DNA of 64,000 nucleotides, from positions 868,001-932,000 of the forward strand of contig NC_017955.1 in assembly GCF_000306785.1 (NCBI RefSeq), in the 5' to 3' direction. How positions within the stretch are numbered: position 1 is the stretch's first letter; the number at the start of each line of letters is the position of its first letter. Of the stretch, positions 42,992 through 50,129 are shown piece after piece. The notes under the pieces were generated by a model. That model ran no database searches, was not told the origin of the DNA, and saw nothing but the letters and a program-made list of their open reading frames with translations. A program made the translations under genes and the position numbers. Source of the DNA: Modestobacter italicus (GTDB lineage: Bacteria > Actinomycetota > Actinomycetes > Mycobacteriales > Geodermatophilaceae).

Positions 42992-43780
42992 TCAGGCCGG
43001 TGGGGCGGGTACCTCGGCGATGGCCAGCCGGCCGACCCGGGAGGCCAGTTCCCGGCGGGCGGTCTCGGGCAGACCCGAGTCGGTGACCAGCACGTCTACC
43101 TCGCTGAGGGTGGCGATGCTGCTCAACCCGACGATCCGCCACTTGGACGAGTCGGCGACGACCACCACCTGGCGGGCGGCGGCCACCAGCGCCCGGTCGG
43201 TGTCGCTCTCCACGAGGTTCGGGGTGGTCAGCCCGGCGTGCTCGTCCATGCCGTGCACCCCGAGGAACAGCCAGTCGACGTGCAGCCCGCGTAGGGCGCC
43301 GACGGCGACCGGGCCGACGAGGGCGTCCGACGGGGTGGGCACACCGCCGGTGAGCACCACGGTCAGGTCGCGCCGGGCGCTCTCGTGCAGCAGCCGGGCC
43401 ACCGGCAGCGAGTTCGTGACCACGGTCAGGTCGGCCACCCCGAGCAGCGCCTCGGCGACGGCGTAGGTGGTGGTGCCGGCGGACAGCGCCACCGAGTCGC
43501 CGGGCTCGACCAGGCCGGCGGCGACCTGGGCGATGGCCGCCTTCTCGCGCAGCGCCATGGCCGACTTGGCCAGGAAGCCGGGCTCGTCGGCGCTCCTGCC
43601 GTCCACGGCCGTGGCACCCCCGTGCACCCGGGCGACCAGCCCCCGGCCGGCGAGGGTGGCGATGTCCCGCCGCACCGTCATCTCCGAGACGTTGAGCAGG
43701 GTCACGAGGTCGGAGACCCGGGCACCGCCGTGCACCCGGACCGCCTCGAGGATCCGCTCCTGTCGTTGTCGCGCGAGCAC
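42992..43780 (-). CDS. DeoR family transcriptional regulator
   Basis: This 262-residue regulator has the DeoR HTH (RVSDLVTLLNVSEMTVRRDIATLAGRGLV, about 20-48) and the sugar-phosphate-binding domain (GDSVALSAGTTTYAVAEALL, TNSLPVARLL, VLTGGVPTPSDALVGP, ADSSKW). GTG 43780 has GGAGG eight bases upstream; the longer frame is not credible. DeoR proteins are released by a phosphorylated sugar. It is encoded directly upstream of and in the same direction as the importer operon, so it is the likely regulator. A hairpin precedes the gene on its divergent side. Confidence 0.9.
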   Translation of the reverse strand: MLARQRQERILEAVRVHGGARVSDLVTLLNVSEMTVRRDIATLAGRGLVARVHGGATAVDGRSADEPGFLAKSAMALREKAAIAQVAAGLVEPGDSVALSAGTTTYAVAEALLGVADLTVVTNSLPVARLLHESARRDLTVVLTGGVPTPSDALVGPVAVGALRGLHVDWLFLGVHGMDEHAGLTTPNLVESDTDRALVAAARQVVVVADSSKWRIVGLSSIATLSEVDVLVTDSGLPETARRELASRVGRLAIAEVPAPPA

Positions 43781-43922
43781 CCCGGCCGCCTCCGTCGTTG
43801 GATGTGGCGCCTCGCCGGGTGGAGTCCGGGCGCCGCGCTCGCGGCAGGCACCCGGCGTCCTGCCGGCGGCTCCGGCGGCGAGAGTAGTGGCTGATCGGCT
43901 CCTGGTGGACGTGATCACCCGG

Positions 43923-43962
43923 CCGGGGTGGGTGCGGCTGCCTGCGGGCGCACCCACCCCGG
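43923..43962. other. Hairpin in the leader of the SRPBCC gene
   Basis: CCGGGGTGGGTGCG pairs perfectly with CGCACCCACCCCGG around a 12-base loop, ending 17 bases before the ATG at 43980 and next to its GGGGGGCAGG site. It is in a divergent intergenic region, so a simple terminator is not expected. It could be a leader regulator or a terminator for an unseen small transcript. Confidence 0.5.
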
Positions 43963-43979
43963 GGGGCAGGATGGCGGTC

Positions 43980-44426
43980 ATGGGCCAGGTCGTCGCCACC
44001 GCTGAACGCGTCGTACGAGCACCCGCGGACGTCGTCCGCGACGCGCTCGCCGACTACGTCACCACCCGTCCCGCCGTGCTGCCCGAGCAGTACAGCGAGT
44101 ACCGGGTCGACGACGGTGGCCGGGGCGCGGGCACCCGCGTGCACTGGCGGCTGCAGGCCACGTCGAAGCGGGTCCGCGAGCAGGACGTCGTCGTCACCGC
44201 CGGCCCCGACGGCGCGCTGGTGGAGAGCGACGCGAACTCCAGCATGGTCACCACCTGGACCGTCACCCCGGCCGACGCCGGGGCCAGCACGGTCCGGGCG
44301 CGGACGACCTGGAACGGGGCCGGCGGCATCGGCGGGTTCTTCGAGCGCGCCTTCGCGCCCAAGGGCCTGGCCCGCATCCACCAGGCGCTGCTGGAGCGGC
44401 TGGAGCACACCGTCACCACCGGCTGA
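43980..44426 (+). CDS. SRPBCC family protein
   Basis: This 148-residue START/Bet v1-like fold protein opens QVVATAERVVRAPADVVRDALADY and contains LPEQYSEYRVDDGGRGAGTRVHWR, MVTTWTVTPADAG and GFFERAFAPKGLARIHQALLERL, typical for polyketide-cyclase-like SRPBCC proteins. GGGGGGCAGG nine bases before ATG 43980 supports this start; ATG 43971 is a weaker alternative. It has a hydrophobic pocket for lipids or aromatic compounds; function is not known. No clear partner gene is adjacent. Confidence 0.8.
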   Translation: MGQVVATAERVVRAPADVVRDALADYVTTRPAVLPEQYSEYRVDDGGRGAGTRVHWRLQATSKRVREQDVVVTAGPDGALVESDANSSMVTTWTVTPADAGASTVRARTTWNGAGGIGGFFERAFAPKGLARIHQALLERLEHTVTTG

Positions 44427-44551
44427 GCCCGGCGGTCCGGCCCTCGTCGGACGGTGGCCCTCGGAGGCGCGCGAGGAGACCGCAGCGACGCGCGAGGGGA
44501 AGCGTGCGTGCGAGCTCCCCCCTCACGCATCCCCGATGCCACGCTGCGCCC

Positions 44552-44722
44552 ATGCCGGACGACAGGTACCGCCTCCCGGAGGACGAGTTCTACGCCAGCG
44601 CCCAGGTGCCGCTGGACGAGCAGGTCGAGGTGCAGTCCGAGCCGGTTCCCCCGCCCGCCGACTGGCGAACCGACCCGATGCCCTGGCTCGACAGCGGCTC
44701 CGGCGACGTGGACGGCGACTGA
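44552..44722 (+). CDS. Small acidic hypothetical protein
   Basis: This 56-residue protein (PDDRYRLPEDEFYASAQVPL...) is acidic, Pro-rich and has no membrane segment. The frame is open from 44504, but ATG 44552 gives the compositionally better start. It carries WRTDPMPWLDSGSGDVDGD at its end. It lies between the SRPBCC and DUF2695 genes. I do not recognise it; it may not be translated. Confidence 0.4.
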   Translation: MPDDRYRLPEDEFYASAQVPLDEQVEVQSEPVPPPADWRTDPMPWLDSGSGDVDGD

Positions 44723-44974
44723 CCGAGCCACGGCGAGGAGCGGCGTGAGCAGGGCGGACGCGGTCGTCTCTGGCCTCCGGTCACCGTCATCACGGCAGCA
44801 GACCGCTGTGGACAGCGCCCAGGTCCCGCCGGGCAGCATCTGCGGAGGGGGAATCTCCACTCGCAGCGAGACGAGGCCCGGCCTGTGGACGACGCCGTCC
44901 GGTGTGGACGACGGTCGGCAGGACCCCGTCTCCGCGCGCTGGACTCCTCGTCCACTCACCGGAGGAGGAGCCCC
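44723..44974. other. Intergenic region with repeated TGTGGAC
   Basis: These 252 bases have no gene that I can support. TGTGGACAG at 44807, TGTGGACGA at 44884 and TGTGGACGA at 44903 resemble actinobacterial DnaA-box cores (TGTGGACAA). Three near-matches in 105 bases are notable but there is no other sign of an origin. Confidence 0.35.
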
Positions 44975-45364
44975 ATGGAGACCGACCCCGCGCGCACCGC
45001 CGAGACCGACCTGGTCGCGCTGTCCGACGCACTCACCCGCCCGCGGCCCGCCGAGTGCCTGTTCTGCTTCGCCGATCGCATGCTCGACGAGTTCGGCTGC
45101 GACGGCACGCTGCGCTGGGTCCGCCGCTGGCGTGACCTGCGGCTGCCCCGGGCGACCGGGCTGGAGCGCCGGCTCGGCCGCAGCGGTGGGTTCTGCGACT
45201 GCGAGGTCTTCCTGAACGGGTGGACCGTCCGGGACGACCTCCTGGTGCGCGACGAGGACGGTGAGACCGACTGGCCGCCGCAGCGGCCGGCGTGCCCCGG
45301 CGTCGGGTCCCGGTCCTCCCAGCCCTGCGCGACCTGGGAGCCGCGCCGGCGGGGCCGGTGGTGA
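44975..45364 (+). CDS. DUF2695 domain protein
   Basis: This 129-residue protein has the DUF2695 pattern: CLFCFADRMLDEFGCDGTLR, VRRWRDLRL and GGFCDCEVFLNGW, with five conserved Cys that may bind a metal. The domain ends near residue 90; the tail is unrecognised and Arg-rich. GGAGGAGGAG precedes ATG 44975. Function unknown. Confidence 0.75.
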   Translation: METDPARTAETDLVALSDALTRPRPAECLFCFADRMLDEFGCDGTLRWVRRWRDLRLPRATGLERRLGRSGGFCDCEVFLNGWTVRDDLLVRDEDGETDWPPQRPACPGVGSRSSQPCATWEPRRRGRW

Positions 45365-45421
45365 CGGGGCCGGTGGTGACGGGCACGGGCGCAACGGTCG
45401 CCGGGCAGGGACGATGGGCCG

Positions 45422-46267
45422 GTGACCGCAGCACCCGCGACCGTGGAGGGCGTCCCCGCGCTCGCCGACCTGCTCGCCGACGGCGGTGCGCTGGTCCTCT
45501 CCGGCGCCGGCCTGTCCACCGACTCCGGCATCCCCGACTACCGGGGCGCGACCGGCTCGCTGCGCCGGCACACCCCGATGACCTGGCAGACCTTCACCCG
45601 CGACCCGCGCGGCCGGCACCGGTACTGGGCGCGCAGCTTCGTCGGCTGGCGGCAGATCGGCGAGGCCCGCCCGAACGCCGGCCACCGGGCGGTCGCGGCG
45701 CTGCAGGCCGCCGGGGCGGTAGGCGCGGTGATCACCCAGAACGTCGACGGGCTGCACCAGGCCGCCGGTGCGCGGGAGGTCGTCGAGCTGCACGGCGGGC
45801 TGGACCGCACCGTCTGCCTGGGTTGCGGCGACGTCGCCGACCGGGCGGCGCTCGACGTCCGGCTGCGGGCGGCCAACCCCGGCTTCCGGCCGGAGCCCAC
45901 CGACGAGGTCAACCCGGACGGCGACGTGGAGCTCCCCGAGGAGGCTCTCGACGGGTTCGTGATGGTCGACTGCCTGGCCTGTGGCGGCGGGCCGCTCAAG
46001 CCCGACGTCGTCTTCTTCGGCGAGACCGTCCCGCGGGACCGCGTCGACCACTGCTTCGGCCTGGTCGACCGGGCCCGGTCGCTGCTGGTGCTGGGCTCGT
46101 CGTTGACGGTGATGAGCGGCTACCGGTTCGTCATCCACGCCGCCAAGCGGGGCATCCCGGTGGCGATCGTCAACTCCGGGCCCACCCGCGGTGACGCCAA
46201 GGCCGACCTGAAGGTCGACGCACCGCTGGGCGCGGTGCTGCCGGAGCTGGCCCGCCGGGTGGGCTGA
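45422..46267 (+). CDS. Sir2 family NAD-dependent deacetylase
   Basis: This 281-residue sirtuin has the NAD signature LSGAGLSTDSGIPDYRG at about 27-44, TQNVDGLH, the catalytic His in ELHGGL and two zinc-binding pairs, CLGCGD and DCLACGG. VVFFGETVP and LGSSLTVMSG are also typical. It removes acyl groups from protein lysines using NAD. GTG 45422 has GACGAT six bases before, a possible leaderless promoter. It is the first gene of a same-strand run with the next two genes. The zinc module is larger than in E. coli CobB because of the insertion between the cysteine pairs. Confidence 0.93.
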   Translation: MTAAPATVEGVPALADLLADGGALVLSGAGLSTDSGIPDYRGATGSLRRHTPMTWQTFTRDPRGRHRYWARSFVGWRQIGEARPNAGHRAVAALQAAGAVGAVITQNVDGLHQAAGAREVVELHGGLDRTVCLGCGDVADRAALDVRLRAANPGFRPEPTDEVNPDGDVELPEEALDGFVMVDCLACGGGPLKPDVVFFGETVPRDRVDHCFGLVDRARSLLVLGSSLTVMSGYRFVIHAAKRGIPVAIVNSGPTRGDAKADLKVDAPLGAVLPELARRVG

Positions 46268-46270
46268 CCG

Positions 46271-46570
46271 GTGGCCCGGGAGGTCGAGCACACCGACGAC
46301 GGCCGCTGGATCGTCGTCGACGGGCGGCGCTGGCGGACCGCCGACCCCGCGCTGCCCGCCGAGGTCCGCAGCCGGCTGCTGCACCACCTCGGCGTGGCCC
46401 GCTCCGCCGTGCGCACCTCCCGTGGCGACGACGCCGCGGTCGCCGCCGCGCGCGCCCGGGTGCAGCTGGCCAAGACCGGTCTCGGCGAGCGCGGCCCGGC
46501 CTGGTGGGACCAGGACGACGACGAGCGCCGGGCCCGCTGGGAGGCGGCCCTGCGGGAACTAGACCCCTGA
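46271..46570 (+). CDS. Conserved hypothetical protein (annotated elsewhere as Tol-like)
   Basis: This 99-residue protein, EHTDDGRWIVVDGRRWRTADPALP, then a helical part (VAAARARVQLAKTGLGERGPAWW), belongs to a family conserved in actinobacteria and often misnamed biopolymer transporter Tol. It has no membrane segment. GTG 46271 starts three bases after the sirtuin stop, so it is probably co-transcribed. The tandem DGRRWRTADP and GERGPAWWD motifs are its best marks. Function unknown. Confidence 0.7.
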   Translation: MAREVEHTDDGRWIVVDGRRWRTADPALPAEVRSRLLHHLGVARSAVRTSRGDDAAVAAARARVQLAKTGLGERGPAWWDQDDDERRARWEAALRELDP

Positions 46571-46586
46571 CCCAGACTGGGTCGCG

Positions 46587-47501
46587 ATGCAGACGTTCCT
46601 CCCGGTCGCCGACTTCACCGAGTCCGCCCGGCTCCTGGACAACCCCCGGCTCGGCAAGCAGCGCGTGGAGTGCCTGCAGGTGCTCCGCGCCCTCGAGCTC
46701 CCCGACTACGGCTGGGCCAACCACCCGGTGGTGACGATGTGGCGCGGCCACACCGCCGGCCTCGTCGTCTACTCCCTGGCCATGGTGCGGGTCTGGCGGG
46801 AGCGCGGCTTCGCCGACACCACCGAGACCCTCATCGCCGAGTTCGCCCCGGACGCGGCGGGGATGACCCAGGCCGAGGCGGCCGCCGCGGGGCTGCTGCC
46901 CAGCTGGGTCGGCGACGAGGAGCTGCACCTCTCGCACCGCTCCAACCTGCTGGCCAAGGACGCGGACTTCTACCGGTCGCAGTTCCCCGCCGACCCCGAC
47001 GACCTGCCCTACAAGTGGCCGGGTGCCGACGACGTCCCCCCGGCCGCCCCGCCGGAGGGCGTGCCGGTGTGGGTGGTGCGGCCGCGGGCGCACACCGAGC
47101 TGGGCGCCGCCCTGGCCACCGGGATCGTCGGGCTGGGCACCCAGGCCGGCGTCGACGTCGACGCCACCGGGCTGACGGAGGTCGAGCTGCGGGCGCTGTC
47201 CAAGGAGCTCACCGGGAAGCGCCCGGCCAAGGACCTGCGGCAGCTGTCGGCGTTCCTGGACGAGGTGGCGCCCGGCGACCTGGTCGGCCTGCCGGTCGAG
47301 CGCGGCGCGGGCCTGCTGCTCGGCGAGGTGGTGGGGGACTACTCCTTCGCCGGCCGCGAGCTGCTGCCGCACCGCCGCCCGGCCCGGTTCGCCTCGGTGG
47401 TGCCCCGCTCGGCGGCCCGGCCGCCGGCCACGCTGCAGGACCCGCGGGCGCTGTTCCGGGTCACCCTCGACCCGGACGCGGTGCCCGCAGCCCTGCGCTG
47501 A
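46587..47501 (+). CDS. Pyrimidine dimer DNA glycosylase-like protein (MSMEG_6728 family)
   Basis: This 304-residue protein starts MQTFLPVADFTESARLLDNPRLGKQRVECLQ, which matches T4 endonuclease V-like proteins (DenV) named MSMEG_6728 family; HPVVTMWRGH and LLPSWVGDEELHLSHRSNLL follow. The C-terminal 140 residues (VWVVRPRAHTELGAALATGIVGLG) are unlike DenV and resemble PUA- or restriction-linked N-terminal modules; I am not sure. It may excise UV-damaged bases, or may not be catalytic. CAGACT eight bases before ATG 46587 suggests a leaderless start. Its 3' end overlaps the convergent phosphotransferase by 41 bases. Confidence 0.78.
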   Translation: MQTFLPVADFTESARLLDNPRLGKQRVECLQVLRALELPDYGWANHPVVTMWRGHTAGLVVYSLAMVRVWRERGFADTTETLIAEFAPDAAGMTQAEAAAAGLLPSWVGDEELHLSHRSNLLAKDADFYRSQFPADPDDLPYKWPGADDVPPAAPPEGVPVWVVRPRAHTELGAALATGIVGLGTQAGVDVDATGLTEVELRALSKELTGKRPAKDLRQLSAFLDEVAPGDLVGLPVERGAGLLLGEVVGDYSFAGRELLPHRRPARFASVVPRSAARPPATLQDPRALFRVTLDPDAVPAALR

Positions 47502-48354
47502 CCTCCTCGACCGCCGACCGCAGCTGGGAACCGGCGGCCGGGAGGTCACCGGGCACCCGCACGGCGTGCACGAACCACCACGAGGCCGCGTGCAGCGCCC
47601 GCAACCAGCTGAACGGAGCCAGCTCCTCGTCGCTCGGCCGGCCCGGCACCGCGTCCAGAGCCGCCCGCCCGTCCAGCCGGCTCGTCCTGCGCAGGCAGGC
47701 CAGGTCCCAGCCGAGCGGCCCGCGACAGGAGTCCTCCAGGTCGGTCCACACCCAGCCCTGCCGGGTGCCCAGCAGGTTGCCCGGGTGGGTGTCGCCGTGC
47801 AGGTGGCCGGCGAGGCCGGTCAGCCGGGGCCGCAGCTCCTCGACCAGCTCGCCCACCCGGGCCACCAGGTCCGGCGCCGCGCCGAGGCGCACGCCGCGGT
47901 CGCCGAAGACGGCGAGGTCGTCCAGCGGGGTGTCCAGCGGTGCGCCGTCCCAGCCCGGCCGGACGTCGGCGAGCGCGGCCTGCAGCTCGACCAGCGCGGC
48001 GGCGGCGGCCACCGGGCCGGGACGGTCGGGCAGCACCTCGACGTACCGCCAGAACGACAGGGTCAGACCGGCGTGCCGGTGCGGGCCGGGAGGCAGCAGG
48101 TCCGACGGCGGGACGACCGGTGCACCGGCCGCGGCCAGCGCCCCCGCCAGGGCGACCTCCCGGGCGAACGGCCGGTCGATCACCGGCCGCAGCAGCGGGG
48201 TCAGCGTCGCGACCCGCGCCACGACCGGCGCCGGCCGCAGGTGCACGACCACGTTGACCCCGTCGTGCAGGACGACCGGGTCGGCGCAGCGGAGCCCGGA
48301 GGCGCGGGCGACGGCCACCGCGGCGGCCACCGCCCGGCCGACGCGGTCGGTCAC
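47461..48354 (-). CDS. Aminoglycoside phosphotransferase family protein (APH-like kinase)
   Basis: This 297-residue protein-kinase-like small-molecule kinase has the Brenner motif GHLHGDTHPGN (catalytic Asp) near 190 and the DFG equivalent WTDLED. GTG 48354 overlaps the thioesterase stop (GTGA). Relatives phosphorylate choline, aminoglycosides or macrolides, or phosphorylate unknown metabolites. Nothing else suggests a resistance role. The 3' end overlaps the convergent DenV-like gene. Confidence 0.85.
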   Translation of the reverse strand: MTDRVGRAVAAAVAVARASGLRCADPVVLHDGVNVVVHLRPAPVVARVATLTPLLRPVIDRPFAREVALAGALAAAGAPVVPPSDLLPPGPHRHAGLTLSFWRYVEVLPDRPGPVAAAAALVELQAALADVRPGWDGAPLDTPLDDLAVFGDRGVRLGAAPDLVARVGELVEELRPRLTGLAGHLHGDTHPGNLLGTRQGWVWTDLEDSCRGPLGWDLACLRRTSRLDGRAALDAVPGRPSDEELAPFSWLRALHAASWWFVHAVRVPGDLPAAGSQLRSAVEEVSAGLRAPRPGRG

Positions 48355-48752
48355 GCCCCGGGCAGCGGCACGTTCTGCAGGCGCACCTGGCCGCGCGCGA
48401 CGAGCTTGCCGTCCTCCCGGGCCAGGGTGACCAGCCAGAGCTGCAGCGTCTTCCCCTGCTGGACCGGTTCGGCGACGACGTCCAGCCGGCCGGCGGTCAT
48501 CGGCCGGAGGAAGTCGGTCTGGTTGGACACCCCGACCGAGAACTGGCCGCGCTCGGCCACCGCGGTGCTGGCACCGATGCTGGCCGCGGACTCCACGACC
48601 GTGCAGTACACGCCGCCGTGCACCACGCCCCAGGGGGTGTGGTGGTCCGGTCCGACGTCGATCGAGCCGGCGACCCGGGTACCGGTGACCTCGGTGAGCT
48701 GCAGGCCGGTCGCCGCGACGAACGCGCTGGCGGCCGTCAGGTCCGGGCTCAC
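48351..48752 (-). CDS. PaaI-like hotdog thioesterase
   Basis: This 133-residue hotdog protein has HHTPWGVVHGGVYCTVVESAASIGAST with the catalytic Gly/Glu region and NQTDFLRPMTAGRLDVVAEPVQQGKTLQLW. It probably hydrolyses acyl-CoA thioesters. GTG 48752 overlaps the VOC protein stop (GTGA) and the gene overlaps the kinase start as GTGA, so the three genes form an operon. Substrate unknown. Confidence 0.88.
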   Translation of the reverse strand: MSPDLTAASAFVAATGLQLTEVTGTRVAGSIDVGPDHHTPWGVVHGGVYCTVVESAASIGASTAVAERGQFSVGVSNQTDFLRPMTAGRLDVVAEPVQQGKTLQLWLVTLAREDGKLVARGQVRLQNVPLPGA

Positions 48753-49108
48753 GCCGCGTCCCACACGAGGCAGAAGGGGTGCCCGACCGGGTCGGCGTAG
48801 ACCCGGAAGTCCCCGCCTCCGCCGGGCAGCCGGCGGGCGCCCAGCTCGAGCACCTGGGGCTCGGCGACGTCGACGTCGGCGACCCGGATGTCGAGGTGGA
48901 ACTGCTGCGGCCGGCTGGGGTCCGGCCAGTCCGGGGGCTGCAGGTCCGGGGCCTCCTGGAAGGCGAGCCGGTAGCCGGCGCCGGTGGCCACGACCCAGTC
49001 GTCGCCCGGCGCGCCCTTGACCTCCATGCCCAGCAGCCCGGCGTAGAACGTCGCCAGGGCGTGCGGGTCGGGGGCGTCGATGACCACGGAGTGCAGCTGA
49101 CCGATCAT
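48749..49108 (-). CDS. VOC family (glyoxalase/bleomycin-resistance-like) protein
   Basis: This 119-residue protein has QLHSVVIDAPDPHALATFYAGLLGM at the N-terminus and FRVYADPVGHPFCLVW at the end, typical of the vicinal oxygen chelate fold. Metal ligands His, Glu and others of an enzyme are partly present. ATG 49108 has GGGAGAGG nine bases before; ATG 49117 is too close to it. It is the first gene of the three-gene operon. Confidence 0.85.
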   Translation of the reverse strand: MIGQLHSVVIDAPDPHALATFYAGLLGMEVKGAPGDDWVVATGAGYRLAFQEAPDLQPPDWPDPSRPQQFHLDIRVADVDVAEPQVLELGARRLPGGGGDFRVYADPVGHPFCLVWDAA

Positions 49109-49215
49109 GGCCGCCATCCTCTCCCGGCCCCGGCGCCGCCGACCAGCGGGAACCCGGCCGCCGCGCGCAGGGGTCCGGCCAGCGAGCCGGTCGGCCGGTG
49201 CCGCAGGATCAGGTC

Positions 49216-49761
49216 ATGACCGCTGTACAGCTCGGCTCGCTGACCTGGCTGCCCGCCGCCGACCACCCGGAGCTGCTCGGGGAGCCGGTCGCCGCAGCGC
49301 TGCCCGGGCTGCCCGGCCCGGCCTGGGTCGCCGCCATCGACGAGGAGGCCGCTGACACCGCGGCGTTCACCGACACCTACGGCGTGCCGCTGACCGCCTC
49401 GGCGAACTGCGTCGTGGTCGCCGCCCGGCGGGCGGGGGAGACCACCCTCGCCGCCTGCCTGGTGCTGGCCACCACCCGCGCGGACGTCAACGGGCTGGTG
49501 CGGCGGCACCTGGGCGCCCGCAAGGCGTCCTTCGCACCCCAGGACGTCGCGGTCGCCGGGTCCGGGATGGCCTACGGCGGGATCACCCCGATCGGCCTGC
49601 CGGCGTCGTGGCCGGTGCTCGTGGACGCCGCGGTCGCGGCCGCCGAGCTGCTGGTCGTCGGCTCGGGCACCCGCGGCAGCAAGCTCGCGGTGCCCGGGTC
49701 GGTGCTGGCCGCGCTGCCCGGCGCGGAGGTCCTCGAGGGGCTGGGTCAGCCGGTCGGCTGA
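49216..49761 (+). CDS. YbaK/EbsC-type aminoacyl-tRNA deacylase-like protein
   Basis: This 181-residue protein resembles the YbaK/ProX editing domain: SANCVVVAARRAGETTLAACLVLATTRADVNGLVRRHLGARKASFA, AYGGITPIGLP and VGSGTRGSKLAVPGS. Family members hydrolyse mischarged Cys- or Ala-tRNA-Pro. It lacks a recognisable synthetase part. ATG 49216 has only CAGG-type support for a ribosome site. No adjacent tRNA or synthetase gene helps narrow the substrate. Confidence 0.8.
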   Translation: MTAVQLGSLTWLPAADHPELLGEPVAAALPGLPGPAWVAAIDEEAADTAAFTDTYGVPLTASANCVVVAARRAGETTLAACLVLATTRADVNGLVRRHLGARKASFAPQDVAVAGSGMAYGGITPIGLPASWPVLVDAAVAAAELLVVGSGTRGSKLAVPGSVLAALPGAEVLEGLGQPVG

Positions 49762-49860
49762 AGAGCCCGGTCAGGCCTCGCGCGGGGCGTGGCAGAGATG
49801 CCGCGAGGACGATCGCGTCCGGCGGCGGCCGTCAGCTCCGCTCCGGTTCGTGGACGCGCT

Positions 49861-49866
49861 TAGGCT
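49861..49866 (+). promoter_or_regulatory. Putative -10 element of leaderless small gene
   Basis: TAGGCT fits TANNNT and lies seven bases before the GTG at 49874. No Shine-Dalgarno sequence is present. The geometry suggests a transcript starting at or next to the start codon. Confidence 0.4.
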
Positions 49867-49873
49867 CGTGAGC

Positions 49874-50035
49874 GTGTCTGCACCCGAGCAGCCCGCGGCC
49901 GAACCGCGGGGAACCGTGCCGAGCCCGGCACCCGAGCGCGCGCCCGACGACAGCGACGTCGGCTGGGGCGAGCGGCCGGCCGACCCGGACGACGACGACC
50001 GCCGCTACTTGGAGGACCGCCCCCCGCACTGGTGA
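49874..50035 (+). CDS. Small conserved actinobacterial protein (GWGE...RPPHW)
   Basis: This 53-residue acidic protein ends DSDVGWGERPADPDDDDRR and then YLEDRPPHW, a pattern I recall in many small actinobacterial proteins of unknown function. The reading frame extends upstream to 49850, but GTG 49874 gives the conserved start. TAGGCT seven bases before suggests a leaderless mRNA. It ends before a hairpin repeat. Function unknown. Confidence 0.65.
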   Translation: MSAPEQPAAEPRGTVPSPAPERAPDDSDVGWGERPADPDDDDRRYLEDRPPHW

Positions 50036-50065
50036 CGGACCGGCCCGCCGGCCCGAACAGCCGCT

Positions 50066-50129
50066 GTGGCCCCTGCGCAGGGGCCCGCGCCGAGCCTGCG
50101 AGGCGTCGGGGCGGAGGGGTCCTTTCTCA
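50066..50129 (-). repeat. Stop-anchored hairpin repeat, copy D (mscL 3' end)
   Basis: On the minus strand it begins at the mscL stop (TGA, GAAAGGACCCC) and includes an inner stem CGCC/GGCG around the loop TCGCAGGCTC and an outer stem CCCCT/AGGGG. The loop is identical to that of copy C. This is the most degenerate outer stem of the four copies. Confidence 0.7.

Noticed and set aside
44453-44535. Possible extra small gene upstream of 44552
   Set aside because: Frame is open but no start signal, no conserved motif and Arg/Glu-rich bias.
44807-44911. Replication origin from DnaA-box-like sites
   Set aside because: Only three imperfect boxes, no AT-rich stretch, no dnaA, dnaN or gyr genes. Kept as a low-interest observation only.
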